Below, piece after piece: positions 1-6,674 of a DNA stretch of 6,674 nt. The translations under genes and the position numbers were made by a program. The notes under the pieces are model-generated. The model ran no database searches and had not been told where the DNA came from. It worked only from the letters and a program-made list of their open reading frames with translations. The DNA is from Candidatus Poribacteria bacterium (GTDB lineage Bacteria > Poribacteria > WGA-4E > B28-G17): positions 1 to 6,674 of the forward strand of contig QNBQ01000097.1 in assembly GCA_003645735.1 (NCBI GenBank). Direction: 5' to 3'. Every line of letters starts with the position of its first letter. Position 1 is the first letter of the stretch.

Positions 1-3000
1 GATAGCTTATCCCGCACCTGACGCAGGCGCGCGTGTTGCTGAAGGTGAGCAGCTCTTTTTCGCCGTCCGGCTTCTGGGCTTGAACCATCGCCACGCCGTT
101 CCCCACCTCCAACGCCGTCTCAATTCCCTCGAACAGCCTCTCCCTCTCCTCCTCCCTCAGGATCATCCTGTCCACCACGAGCGCCACCTGGTGTTTGACC
201 CCCTTGCTGAGGTTCATCTTCTCCTCTATCGGGAAGATCTCCCCGTCGACCCAGACCCTGACGAACCCCTCGCCCATCGCCCTGGCGAACAGATCGCTCC
301 ACTCCTCGTTCCTCTCGGGCTCGACCGGGGCCAGGATGTATATCCTGCTTCGGAGCGGCAGGTTGAATATCCGATCGACGATCTGCTCGGGGGTCTGGGC
401 ACCGACCGGCCTGCCGCACTTGACGCAATGTTGAACCCCGAACCTGGCGAACAGCACCCTCATGTAGTCGTAGATCTCCGTTATCGTGCCGACGGTCGAG
501 CGGGGGTTTTTGCTGGGCGTTTTCTGATCGATCGCTATGGCCGGGGCGAGCCCGTCTATGAAGTCGACCTTAGGCTTCTCCATCCCGCCCAAAAACTGCC
601 TGGCATAGGTCGAGAGCGACTCGACATACCTCCTCCTGCCCTCGGCGTAGATCGTGTCCACGGCGAGCGATGTCTTGCCGGAGCCGCTGACGCCGGTGAA
701 GGTTATGATCCGGTTGTGGGGCAGCTCGACGTCGACGTTCTTCAAATTGTTCTGCCTCGCCCCCTTGACCACTATCCTCCGCTCCGTCGGGATCGCCCCT
801 ATCCTCCTCTCCTCCTCGACCTCCTCCCCTCCCATCGGACGCTTCCTCCCCTCCAACACGTCCCTGAGGAACCTGCCGGTGTATGAGTTTTCGGCTCGGG
901 CGATCTCCTCCGGCGTGCCGCAGGCAACCACATATCCGCCCTCATCCCCTCCCTCGGGGCCGAGGTCGATGATGTAGTCGGCGGTCTTTATCACCTCCAT
1001 GTTGTGCTCCACCACTACGACCGTGTTACCCAGATCCACCAGCCTGTGCAGCACCTCAAGCAGCTTCTGAACATCTGCGAAGTGGAGGCCCGTGGTCGGC
1101 TCGTCCAGGATGTAGAGCGTCCTGCCGGTGGCCCGCTTCATCAGCTCCCTCGCAAGCTTCACCCTCTGGGCCTCGCCGCCCGAGAGGGTCGGGGCCGGCT
1201 GGCCGAGCTTGATGTAATCCAGGCCGACGTCGTGCAGAACCTGAAGCCTCTCCCTGATGCCCGGCACGTCCCGGAAATGCTCCAGCGCCTCCGAGACGGT
1301 CATCTCCAGCACATCGGCTATCGATTTGCCCTTGTATCTGACCTGGAGCGTCTCGGAGTTGTATCTTTTGCCGTCGCAGACGTCGCATTTGACCCAGACA
1401 TCGGCCAGGAAGTGCATCTCCAGCTTCTTCATCCCATACCCTTCGCACGCCTCGCACCTGCCGCCCTTGACGTTGAAGCTGAACCTGCCCGGCTTATACC
1501 CCCTCACCCTGGCCTCCGGCAGCTGGGAGTAGAACTCCCTTATCAGGTCGAAGACCTTCGTGTAGGTGGCGGGGTTGGACCTCGGCGTGCGGCCTATGGG
1601 CTTCTGATCGATGAGGACGACCTTATCGATGTGCTCGATCCCCCTTATCTCATCGTGATCGCCGGGGACGGTGTGGGCGCCCATGAGCTTCCTGGCCAGG
1701 GCGTTGTAGAGGATGTCGTGCACGAGCGAGCTTTTGCCCGAGCCGGAGACCCCCGTCACGCACGTGAACGTCCCGAGGGGTATCCTGACGGTGATGTTTT
1801 TGAGGTTGTTGTGCCTGGCGCCGACGATCTCAAGCCATTTATCGGTCGGCTTCCTCCTCTCCCTTGGTATCGGTATCTTGAGGTCGCCGCGCAGGTATTT
1901 GGCGGTCAGGGACTCCTCGCACTCCAGCAGTTTCCTGGCCGGGCCGGCGAAAATCACTCTGCCGCCCTTCTCGCCGGGGCCGGGGCCGAAATCGACGATG
2001 TAATCGGCCGACCTGATCGTGTCCTCGTCGTGTTCGACCACTATGACGGTGTTGCCCTGCTGGCAGAGCTTCTTGAGCGCGCCTATGAGCTTCAGGTTGT
2101 CGCGCGGGTGAACCCCTATGGTCGGCTCGTCCAGAACGTAAAGCACGTTCGTCAGCCCGGCCCCTATCTGGCTGGCTATCCTTATCCTCTGGGCCTCGCC
2201 GCCCGAAAGGGTGGGGGAAGCGCGGTCGAGCGTCAGGTAGTGCAGCCCGACGTCCATCAGGAACCTCAGCCTCCCCTTGATCTCTTTCAATATCTCCTCC
2301 GATATAGCCTTCTCCCTGGCCGTCAGCTTCAGGTTCTCGAGGAAATCGAGGCACTCCTCGACGGTCATCGCCAGCACCTGATCGATCGACTTGCCGCCCA
2401 CTTTGACGCTCCTCGCCTCGGGCCGGAGCCTCGTCCCGTTGCAATCGGGGCAGACCTGTTCGGCCATGAACTCCTCGAAGCCAGCGCGCATCGATTTCAG
2501 CTTGTTTATGATCCCCTTGAACTCCACGACCTCCCTTATCCTCTTGCCCCAGCCGATCCGCCTGGTTATCATGATCTTGACCGGCGCGCCGTAGAGGATG
2601 ATGTTTCTGTGCTCCTCCTTCAGATCCCTCCACCTGTCGTAGAAGCTGAACTTGTAATATCTGGCCAGCGCCGAGAGCACCTTCTCTATCTGCCTGCCGC
2701 CGTCCGGATCGAGCGGCCCCAACGGCTTTATAGCCCCCTCGGCGAGCGATTTTTCGGGGTCGATTATCAGCTCGGGCGATATGTCGGTTATGACCCCCAG
2801 CCCCCTGCATTTCGGGCACATACCACGGGGGCTGTTGAATGAGAACATCTGAGGGGAGGGTTTCTCATAGCTTATGCCGCAACGGGGGCAGGTCATCTCC
2901 TTGCTGTAAAGCCTCTCCTCGCCGTCCTCGAACGCCAGCAGAACCGTCCCCCCCGAAAACCCGAAGGCGGTCTCGATCGACTCGGCTATCCTGGATCGCG

Positions 3001-3649
3001 TCTCCGGGTTTTTGCGCATGACGATCCTGTCGACGACCAAGTCGACGTCGTGCCTCATCTGTTTGTTCAGCCTCGGCGGGTCGGCCAGGTCGTAAACCTG
3101 TCCGTCGACCCTCACCCTCACGAACCCCGCCTTCAGCGCGTCCTCGAACTCCTCCTTGAACTCCCCCTTCTTGTTGCGGGCTATGGGGGCGAGTATCATG
3201 AACCTCTTGCCCTCCTCGACCTCCTCCATGATCCTGTCGACGATCTCGTCCGTCGACTGGGAGCTTACGGGGCTGCCGCACCGGTAGCAGTGGACAACGC
3301 CTATGTGCGCGAAAAGCAGCCTGAGGTAATCGTGGATCTCCGTCATGGTGGCTACGGTCGACCTGGGGTTGGAGCCGGTGGTCTTCTGATCGATCGATAT
3401 GGAGGGGGAGAGGCCCTCTATGAGGTCGACGTCGGGCTTTTGAAGCTTGCCCATGAACTGCCTGGCGTAGGCGGAAAGCGACTCGATATACCTCCTCTGC
3501 CCCTCGGCGTAGAGCGTGTCGAAGGCGAGGGAAGATTTGCCCGAGCCGCTGACGCCCGTGAAGACGATGAACTTCCCCCGCGGAAGCTCCAGGTCGATCC
3601 CCTTGAGGTTGTGCTCCCTGGCGCCCTTGATGACTATCCTATCTATCAC
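1..3649 (-). CDS. uvrA: UvrA excinuclease subunit A, tandem (double) form, 3' end outside window
   Basis: UvrA is the cytoplasmic ABC-type ATPase that finds bulky DNA lesions and loads UvrB in nucleotide excision repair. The frame is open for 1,216 codons from a GTG at 3649 to the window edge, checked codon by codon. Unit 1 (about residues 1-936) is a complete UvrA: Walker [10 protein letters not shown] at 32-40 (K38), UvrB-binding region about 131-250, C4 zinc module C254/C257/C278/C281, signature LSGGEAQR from 481, Walker B LDEP from 506, H540. Its second half has Walker A 633-641, zinc module C732/C735/C755/C758, LSGGEAQR from 822, LDEP from 848 and H882. A linker (about 937-956) joins unit 2 without a stop: Walker [10 protein letters not shown] at 986-994, IDQKT motif, UvrB-binding region, then the first CxxC of its zinc module (C1209/C1212) just before the edge. 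Standard UvrA is about 940 residues; the full protein should be about 1,890. The GTG start is preceded directly by an in-frame TAG and fits the family's usual N-terminus. No SOS-type operator is visible upstream. Confidence 0.96.
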   Translation of the reverse strand, partial: MIDRIVIKGAREHNLKGIDLELPRGKFIVFTGVSGSGKSSLAFDTLYAEGQRRYIESLSAYARQFMGKLQKPDVDLIEGLSPSISIDQKTTGSNPRSTVATMTEIHDYLRLLFAHIGVVHCYRCGSPVSSQSTDEIVDRIMEEVEEGKRFMILAPIARNKKGEFKEEFEDALKAGFVRVRVDGQVYDLADPPRLNKQMRHDVDLVVDRIVMRKNPETRSRIAESIETAFGFSGGTVLLAFEDGEERLYSKEMTCPRCGISYEKPSPQMFSFNSPRGMCPKCRGLGVITDISPELIIDPEKSLAEGAIKPLGPLDPDGGRQIEKVLSALARYYKFSFYDRWRDLKEEHRNIILYGAPVKIMITRRIGWGKRIREVVEFKGIINKLKSMRAGFEEFMAEQVCPDCNGTRLRPEARSVKVGGKSIDQVLAMTVEECLDFLENLKLTAREKAISEEILKEIKGRLRFLMDVGLHYLTLDRASPTLSGGEAQRIRIASQIGAGLTNVLYVLDEPTIGVHPRDNLKLIGALKKLCQQGNTVIVVEHDEDTIRSADYIVDFGPGPGEKGGRVIFAGPARKLLECEESLTAKYLRGDLKIPIPRERRKPTDKWLEIVGARHNNLKNITVRIPLGTFTCVTGVSGSGKSSLVHDILYNALARKLMGAHTVPGDHDEIRGIEHIDKVVLIDQKPIGRTPRSNPATYTKVFDLIREFYSQLPEARVRGYKPGRFSFNVKGGRCEACEGYGMKKLEMHFLADVWVKCDVCDGKRYNSETLQVRYKGKSIADVLEMTVSEALEHFRDVPGIRERLQVLHDVGLDYIKLGQPAPTLSGGEAQRVKLARELMKRATGRTLYILDEPTTGLHFADVQKLLEVLHRLVDLGNTVVVVEHNMEVIKTADYIIDLGPEGGDEGGYVVACGTPEEIARAENSYTGRFLRDVLEGRKRPMGGEEVEEERRIGAIPTERRIVVKGARQNNLKNVDVELPHNRIITFTGVSGSGKTSLAVDTIYAEGRRRYVESLSTYARQFLGGMEKPKVDFIDGLAPAIAIDQKTPSKNPRSTVGTITEIYDYMRVLFARFGVQHCVKCGRPVGAQTPEQIVDRIFNLPLRSRIYILAPVEPERNEEWSDLFARAMGEGFVRVWVDGEIFPIEEKMNLSKGVKHQVALVVDRMILREEERERLFEGIETALEVGNGVAMVQAQKPDGEKELLTFSNTRACVRCGISY
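2..778 (-). repeat. Second UvrA unit, homologous to 2867-3640
   Basis: This segment encodes residues 958-1216 and repeats, at protein level, residues 4-261 encoded at 3640-2867. Over the first 128 positions (residues 4-131 against 958-1085) the two align without a gap and about two thirds of residues are identical by hand count. The shared blocks are the Walker A loop, the YAEG and YARQF motifs, IDQKT, NPRSTV, and the HCxxCG cysteine pair. After that the copies diverge, and they meet again at VVDR and the zinc-module sequence CxRCGISY. The DNA copies are not near-identical, so the duplication is old and not an assembly duplication of the same bases. Confidence 0.9.
833..854 (-). promoter_or_regulatory. 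Possible internal ribosome binding site and ATG for the second UvrA unit
   Basis: At the junction of the two UvrA units an in-frame ATG (835-833, residue 939) follows a purine-rich stretch read as GGAGGGGAGGA (854-844), leaving 8 bases before the ATG. This is good Shine-Dalgarno spacing. Starting here would give a free-standing second UvrA with a short acidic N-terminal extension. However, the purines also simply encode Glu, Gly, Arg and Lys, in a gene whose coding strand is purine-rich throughout, so the match may be chance. It could equally be the fossil start site of a once separate second gene. Confidence 0.3.
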
Positions 3650-3654
3650 CTACG

Positions 3655-3665
3655 GATCACCCCTC
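3655..3665 (-). promoter_or_regulatory. Shine-Dalgarno site of uvrA
   Basis: The mRNA reads GAGGGGTGATC ten bases (measured from GAGGGG) before the GTG start at 3649. The GGTGATCC part is an uninterrupted match to the complement of the standard 16S rRNA 3' tail, extending past the usual AGGAGG core. Together with the in-frame TAG at 3652-3650 it fixes the GTG as the start codon. Confidence 0.7.
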
Positions 3666-3685
3666 AAACCCGCGTCCAGGGGAAA

Positions 3686-3715
3686 ATTTTAATCTCAGGC
3701 GGGCTGGGCTGTCAA
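3686..3715 (-). promoter_or_regulatory. Sigma-70-like promoter for uvrA
   Basis: A perfect -35 box TTGACA (3715-3710) lies three bases after the TGA of the upstream gene. It is followed by an 18-base spacer and TAAAAT (3691-3686), five of six matches to the -10 consensus. The -10 region sits in the only AT-rich patch (ATTAAAATTTT) of an otherwise GC-rich stretch. Transcription would start near 3679, giving a leader of about 30 bases that holds the Shine-Dalgarno site. No CTGT-N8-ACAG or GAAC-N4-GTTC type LexA operator is seen in the gap. Confidence 0.55.
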
Positions 3716-3717
3716 AC

Positions 3718-6674
3718 TCACCTCTCGATCTCGGAGAGGATCCTGAAATACCTCCTCACAAGCTCCCTATATCCCTGCGGCAGGGGCGTTTCGGACAGGG
3801 AGTTTATCTCCGCTTCGAGCCGTTTCCTGATGCGGAGCAGCTTCTCATCGATCGGCCCCGCCTTCGAGGGGGTGAAGGTCTTCTTGGCGGTCGTGGCCAC
3901 CCTCCTCTTGCTCTCCTCGTCCTCCTTCCTGAGCGATTTATCGCTCTCCAGCAGCCTGGTCAGTATCCGCCTCTGCTTTTCGATCACCTGATCGTCCAGC
4001 TTCTTCCTCCTCAGGCTGTCCTCCACGTCCCTCATCTCCTGGGCCACGTCTTCGAGCTTGCCGAGCACCTCCCTCAGCCTGTCCATCTTCTCGGCGAGCC
4101 TTTCGAGGGCCTCCCTTATCATCCGCTGTTCCATCGCCATCTGTTCCAACAGCTTCTCCAGGGATGGGGTCACCCCGCGCCGCCTGATCTGCTGCCTCAT
4201 CATCTCGGACAGCTTGTTCAGATCGGCCTGGGCCTGGATGATCCGCTGAAGCTGTTCGAACATTCTTTCAAGCCCGGCGGCCCCCATCTGCTGGTTGAGC
4301 GCGTCGAGCGTTTCGAGCAGCTTGAGGACGGCGGTCGACAGCCCCTCTACAGCCTCCTTTTGAATCAACGTCACGGTGGCGTATCTCCTGTCCTCCATGG
4401 CGCTTATTGCCCTCCTCATCGCGTCCTCCGCCTCGTTCAACCTCCAGGCGATCGAGGGGTCGACCCCCATCTCCCTTTTGCTCAGCTCCCAGACCCTTGA
4501 GGAGATGAGAGCGGTCGATTCGGCCAGGAGCTGTTGTGCCTCGGCCGCCGAGGAGAGGTCGATCTCCTCCGAATACCCGACCCCCTCGGTCATCCTCTTT
4601 ATCCTCTCAAGCAGCCCCCTCTGCATCTTCAGCAGGTAAAGCCCCTCGTTGACGATCGAATCGATCTCCTTGATCAGCTCCGATGCGTCCCTGCCGCGCA
4701 TTGCCTCTAGTATCCCCTGGAGCTGGGATGATATCCCCGCTATCCCCCTCATCGCCTCGCCCGCCGGGCCGATCGCCCCCTCGGGCTTCGATCCCCTCAT
4801 CATCTGAGCGGCCTGGCCGAGTTGTTTTTCCAGCTCCGCCGATGAGGCCTCCTTCAAAACGGACTCCACCGCGCCGGTCAGCTCGGGATACGCGTTCTGA
4901 GCGCGCATCTCCTCAAGCGAGCTTTCGATCTGCTTCCTGAGCGAGCCGAGCTTCCCGACCATCCTCTCCTCGCCCCTGGCCAGCTCCTCCAAACCCTCCT
5001 TCTTCCCCGATGCGATCATCTCCTGAAGCGATGAGAGGATCTTCCTCTGGGTCTCCTCCATCTCCTTGGCCAACCGGGCTGCCTTCTCGACCTTCTGCTG
5101 GACGAGCATCCTCTTCAGAAGCTCTATCGTCCTCTCGATCCTCTTGAGGAACTCCTCCTGGTTGAGCTTCGCGTCCTCCAGGTTTCTGAGCTGATCGGAG
5201 AGGTTGAGCTTCTGAAGCGCCTCCGACAGCTTCCTCATCGCCTCCTTGAGCTCCTGAGAGGCCACCTCCTCGAAAAGACGCCTCATCTCCTCGAGCTTTT
5301 GGATCATCTCGACCGTGAAAAGCTCGTTTTTCCTTATGTCCTCGATCATCCGCTTCAGCTCCTCGGCGATCTTCCCCCCCATCCGCTCCAGCTCCCCCTG
5401 CGTCTGGATCACCTGTTCCAGCTCCTTCCTCTCCGCCCACGTGAGCTTCTCGCCTTTCCTGAGCTTCTCGATTATCCCCTCAAGCACGTCCCTCGCCTCC
5501 GACCCCCTCCTCAACATCTCCCGCAGCGCCTCCTCCTGCTCCTTCTGCGTCCCCTCCACCTCGGCGTATAGATCCTCGACCGACGGCATGCGGGCTATCT
5601 GAACCTCCGTCCTGCCGATCCCCGGCCCCGTGACATCGTTGGCGTCCCGCGCCTCGACCCAGTATCGGACCACATCGTCCGGGAGCAGTCCGATCGGGTC
5701 GAGATCCCAGGTGTAGTCGAACGTTATGGCGGTGATCGGCTTTTCGAACTTCCTCAGCTCGATCTCCCCCCTCCTCGTGCTGCCCTCTATCTCGTAGACG
5801 AGCTTCATCGAGACGATCCCGAAATCGTCCTCCGCCGCCACCCTTATGGGCAGCAACATCGACTCGTCCAGCATCACGTCCGGCTCGGGCGATATGAACT
5901 GAAGCTTGGGAGGCTCGTCCTCTATAGGCACGACCACATACTCCACCGGGTTGGTGTTGGATATCCCCTCCGTATCCGTCAGCTCGAACCTATACCTGTC
6001 CTCCTTTTCGACCTTAAACTCCCCCTCGACCGTCCTGCCGTCCTCGCCGATTTCAAGCTCCACCCTCGCCCCGCTTTCGAAGGCGATCGAGGCGGATTGG
6101 AGCGGCTTTGTGCTCTCGCCTTTCAGCGTGGCGACGCTCCCGACCAAAGCCCGTATATCCCCGCCGTTCCACTCCAGAAGCCTCGGGGAAAGCCCCGTAT
6201 AGGGCGGATAGACGATCTCGTATCTGAACCTGCCCAGCATCGGCTCGCGGATGACGGTCACCGCGTAAACGGGCGATCGGGAGTCGGAGACGGAGACGTA
6301 GTATTCGATCGACCTGGTCAGGTTTTCGAGCCTCATGGAGTAGATCTCCCCGCCCTCGCGGGCCATCATCGACTCGTGCCATCCCCCGCCCTCCAGCCTG
6401 TAGATCAGCTTGACGGGCAGGCTTTTGATGTTGTTGATCACTTTGGCCGTGATCTCGACCGATTCGCCCGACCTGACCTTCAGGTTCCCGGGCGATACCT
6501 CGACGACCTTCGGGCTGATCGCCGCCTCGGGCGATCTTCCGACCTCCCTCAGGGAGGCGAGCAGATCCCCGGGGGCCGAGGGGTTGACCGCCAGCGACGC
6601 GGACAGCGCCAGGAGGCCGATGAAGAGGATCGGTATGGATCTGAAAAGCGAGCTCAGCTCATCCCTGAAAACCC
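3718..6674 (-). CDS. DUF4175-type membrane-anchored coiled-coil protein, 5' end outside window
   Basis: The function of this family is not established, and I assign none. The frame is open from the window edge (first full codon 6672) to TGA at 3720-3718, giving 984 visible residues. A GTG at 6441 could be mistaken for the start, but the 77 preceding in-frame codons carry clear family sequence. Residues about 12-29 (RSIPILFIGLLALSASLAVN region) form one transmembrane helix. About 45-361 is beta-rich and Ig-like, with motifs I recall from DUF4175 proteins: YPPYTGLSP (155-163), GGDIRAL shortly after, EDDFG (281-285), WDL (322-324) followed by LLPDDVVRYW. About 362-980 is charged helical coiled coil rich in Glu, Lys, Arg, Leu and Met. 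Near the C-terminus are a family-like block QRRILTRLLES (from 900) through R924, and a closing GYRELVRRYF (967-976). The bulk is probably extracytoplasmic, but topology depends on missing upstream helices. In other bacteria such genes often sit near MoxR/DUF58/von Willebrand A genes; those neighbours, if present, would be beyond the right edge. Family assignment is from memory of motifs. Confidence 0.8.
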   Translation of the reverse strand, partial: VFRDELSSLFRSIPILFIGLLALSASLAVNPSAPGDLLASLREVGRSPEAAISPKVVEVSPGNLKVRSGESVEITAKVINNIKSLPVKLIYRLEGGGWHESMMAREGGEIYSMRLENLTRSIEYYVSVSDSRSPVYAVTVIREPMLGRFRYEIVYPPYTGLSPRLLEWNGGDIRALVGSVATLKGESTKPLQSASIAFESGARVELEIGEDGRTVEGEFKVEKEDRYRFELTDTEGISNTNPVEYVVVPIEDEPPKLQFISPEPDVMLDESMLLPIRVAAEDDFGIVSMKLVYEIEGSTRRGEIELRKFEKPITAITFDYTWDLDPIGLLPDDVVRYWVEARDANDVTGPGIGRTEVQIARMPSVEDLYAEVEGTQKEQEEALREMLRRGSEARDVLEGIIEKLRKGEKLTWAERKELEQVIQTQGELERMGGKIAEELKRMIEDIRKNELFTVEMIQKLEEMRRLFEEVASQELKEAMRKLSEALQKLNLSDQLRNLEDAKLNQEEFLKRIERTIELLKRMLVQQKVEKAARLAKEMEETQRKILSSLQEMIASGKKEGLEELARGEERMVGKLGSLRKQIESSLEEMRAQNAYPELTGAVESVLKEASSAELEKQLGQAAQMMRGSKPEGAIGPAGEAMRGIAGISSQLQGILEAMRGRDASELIKEIDSIVNEGLYLLKMQRGLLERIKRMTEGVGYSEEIDLSSAAEAQQLLAESTALISSRVWELSKREMGVDPSIAWRLNEAEDAMRRAISAMEDRRYATVTLIQKEAVEGLSTAVLKLLETLDALNQQMGAAGLERMFEQLQRIIQAQADLNKLSEMMRQQIRRRGVTPSLEKLLEQMAMEQRMIREALERLAEKMDRLREVLGKLEDVAQEMRDVEDSLRRKKLDDQVIEKQRRILTRLLESDKSLRKEDEESKRRVATTAKKTFTPSKAGPIDEKLLRIRKRLEAEINSLSETPLPQGYRELVRRYFRILSEIER

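Noticed and set aside
1839..2819. Minus-strand open frame of 326 codons inside uvrA, in another frame
   Set aside because: It overlaps the proven UvrA frame completely, and its translation is a low-complexity Arg/Gly/Gln-rich sequence without domains.
1004..2842. Plus-strand open frame of 612 codons opposite uvrA, and similar ones at 80-886 and 3050-3991
   Set aside because: They are mirror images of the uvrA codons: the biased codon use leaves few stops on the opposite strand. Their translations are rich in Pro, Leu, Arg and His with no recognisable domain, while the minus strand encodes unmistakable UvrA motifs throughout.
3660..3682. Possible hairpin CCCCT...AGGGG before uvrA that could hide the Shine-Dalgarno site or act as a terminator
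   Set aside because: It has only a five base-pair stem with a 13-base loop and no U-tract. The predicted transcription start near 3679 would remove part of the left arm from the mRNA.
3718..5589. The coiled-coil gene as an SMC/Rad50-like or myosin-like ATPase
   Set aside because: No Walker A, Walker B or signature motif is present, and the N-terminal part is a membrane helix plus beta-rich domains, which does not fit an SMC-type head.
6439..6441. GTG as the start codon of the DUF4175-like gene
   Set aside because: The same frame stays open to the window edge and encodes a transmembrane segment and Ig-like sequence just upstream, so the GTG is an internal valine codon.
1..6674. A hidden novel system such as a defence island, CRISPR array or mobile element
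   Set aside because: Nearly all bases are explained by two protein genes. No short direct repeats, inverted terminal repeats, integrase or transposase motifs, or tRNA-like folds were seen.

Overview
This window carries two protein-coding genes, both on the minus strand and both cut by a window edge, with a 68-base gap between them. The DNA is GC-rich. The coding strand is strongly purine-biased, with heavy use of AGG (Arg), ATA (Ile) and GAG (Glu). This points to a bacterium with a Gram-negative type envelope, possibly a thermophile. The phylum cannot be fixed from this window; a Poribacteria/FCB-like or PVC-like lineage is a guess based on the two protein types.

Right part (6674 down to 3718): the 3' end of a long gene for a membrane-anchored protein of the DUF4175 type. 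It has one transmembrane segment, about 310 residues of beta-rich, Ig-like sequence, then about 620 residues of almost uninterrupted charged coiled coil. The reading frame is open to the window edge, so the true start lies outside.

Gap (3717 to 3650): a good sigma-70-like promoter (TTGACA, 18 bases, TAAAAT) and a Shine-Dalgarno sequence with extended complementarity to the 16S rRNA tail, both pointing at the next gene.

Left part (3649 down to 1, running off the edge): uvrA, the damage-recognition ATPase of nucleotide excision repair, in an unusual form. After a complete UvrA of about 936 residues there is no stop codon. A short acidic/basic linker leads directly into the start of a second UvrA, of which 260 residues are visible. 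The predicted product is a tandem UvrA of roughly 1,900 residues, with four nucleotide-binding domains in one chain. UvrA normally works as a homodimer, so this looks like a single-chain pseudo-dimer. Tandem UvrA is, to my knowledge, already known from Chlamydiae, so it is a notable variant rather than a new system.

The two genes have no evident functional link. uvrA appears to have its own promoter, although read-through from the upstream gene is possible because no terminator is visible between them. I found no RNA gene, mobile element, CRISPR array or clear novel system here.
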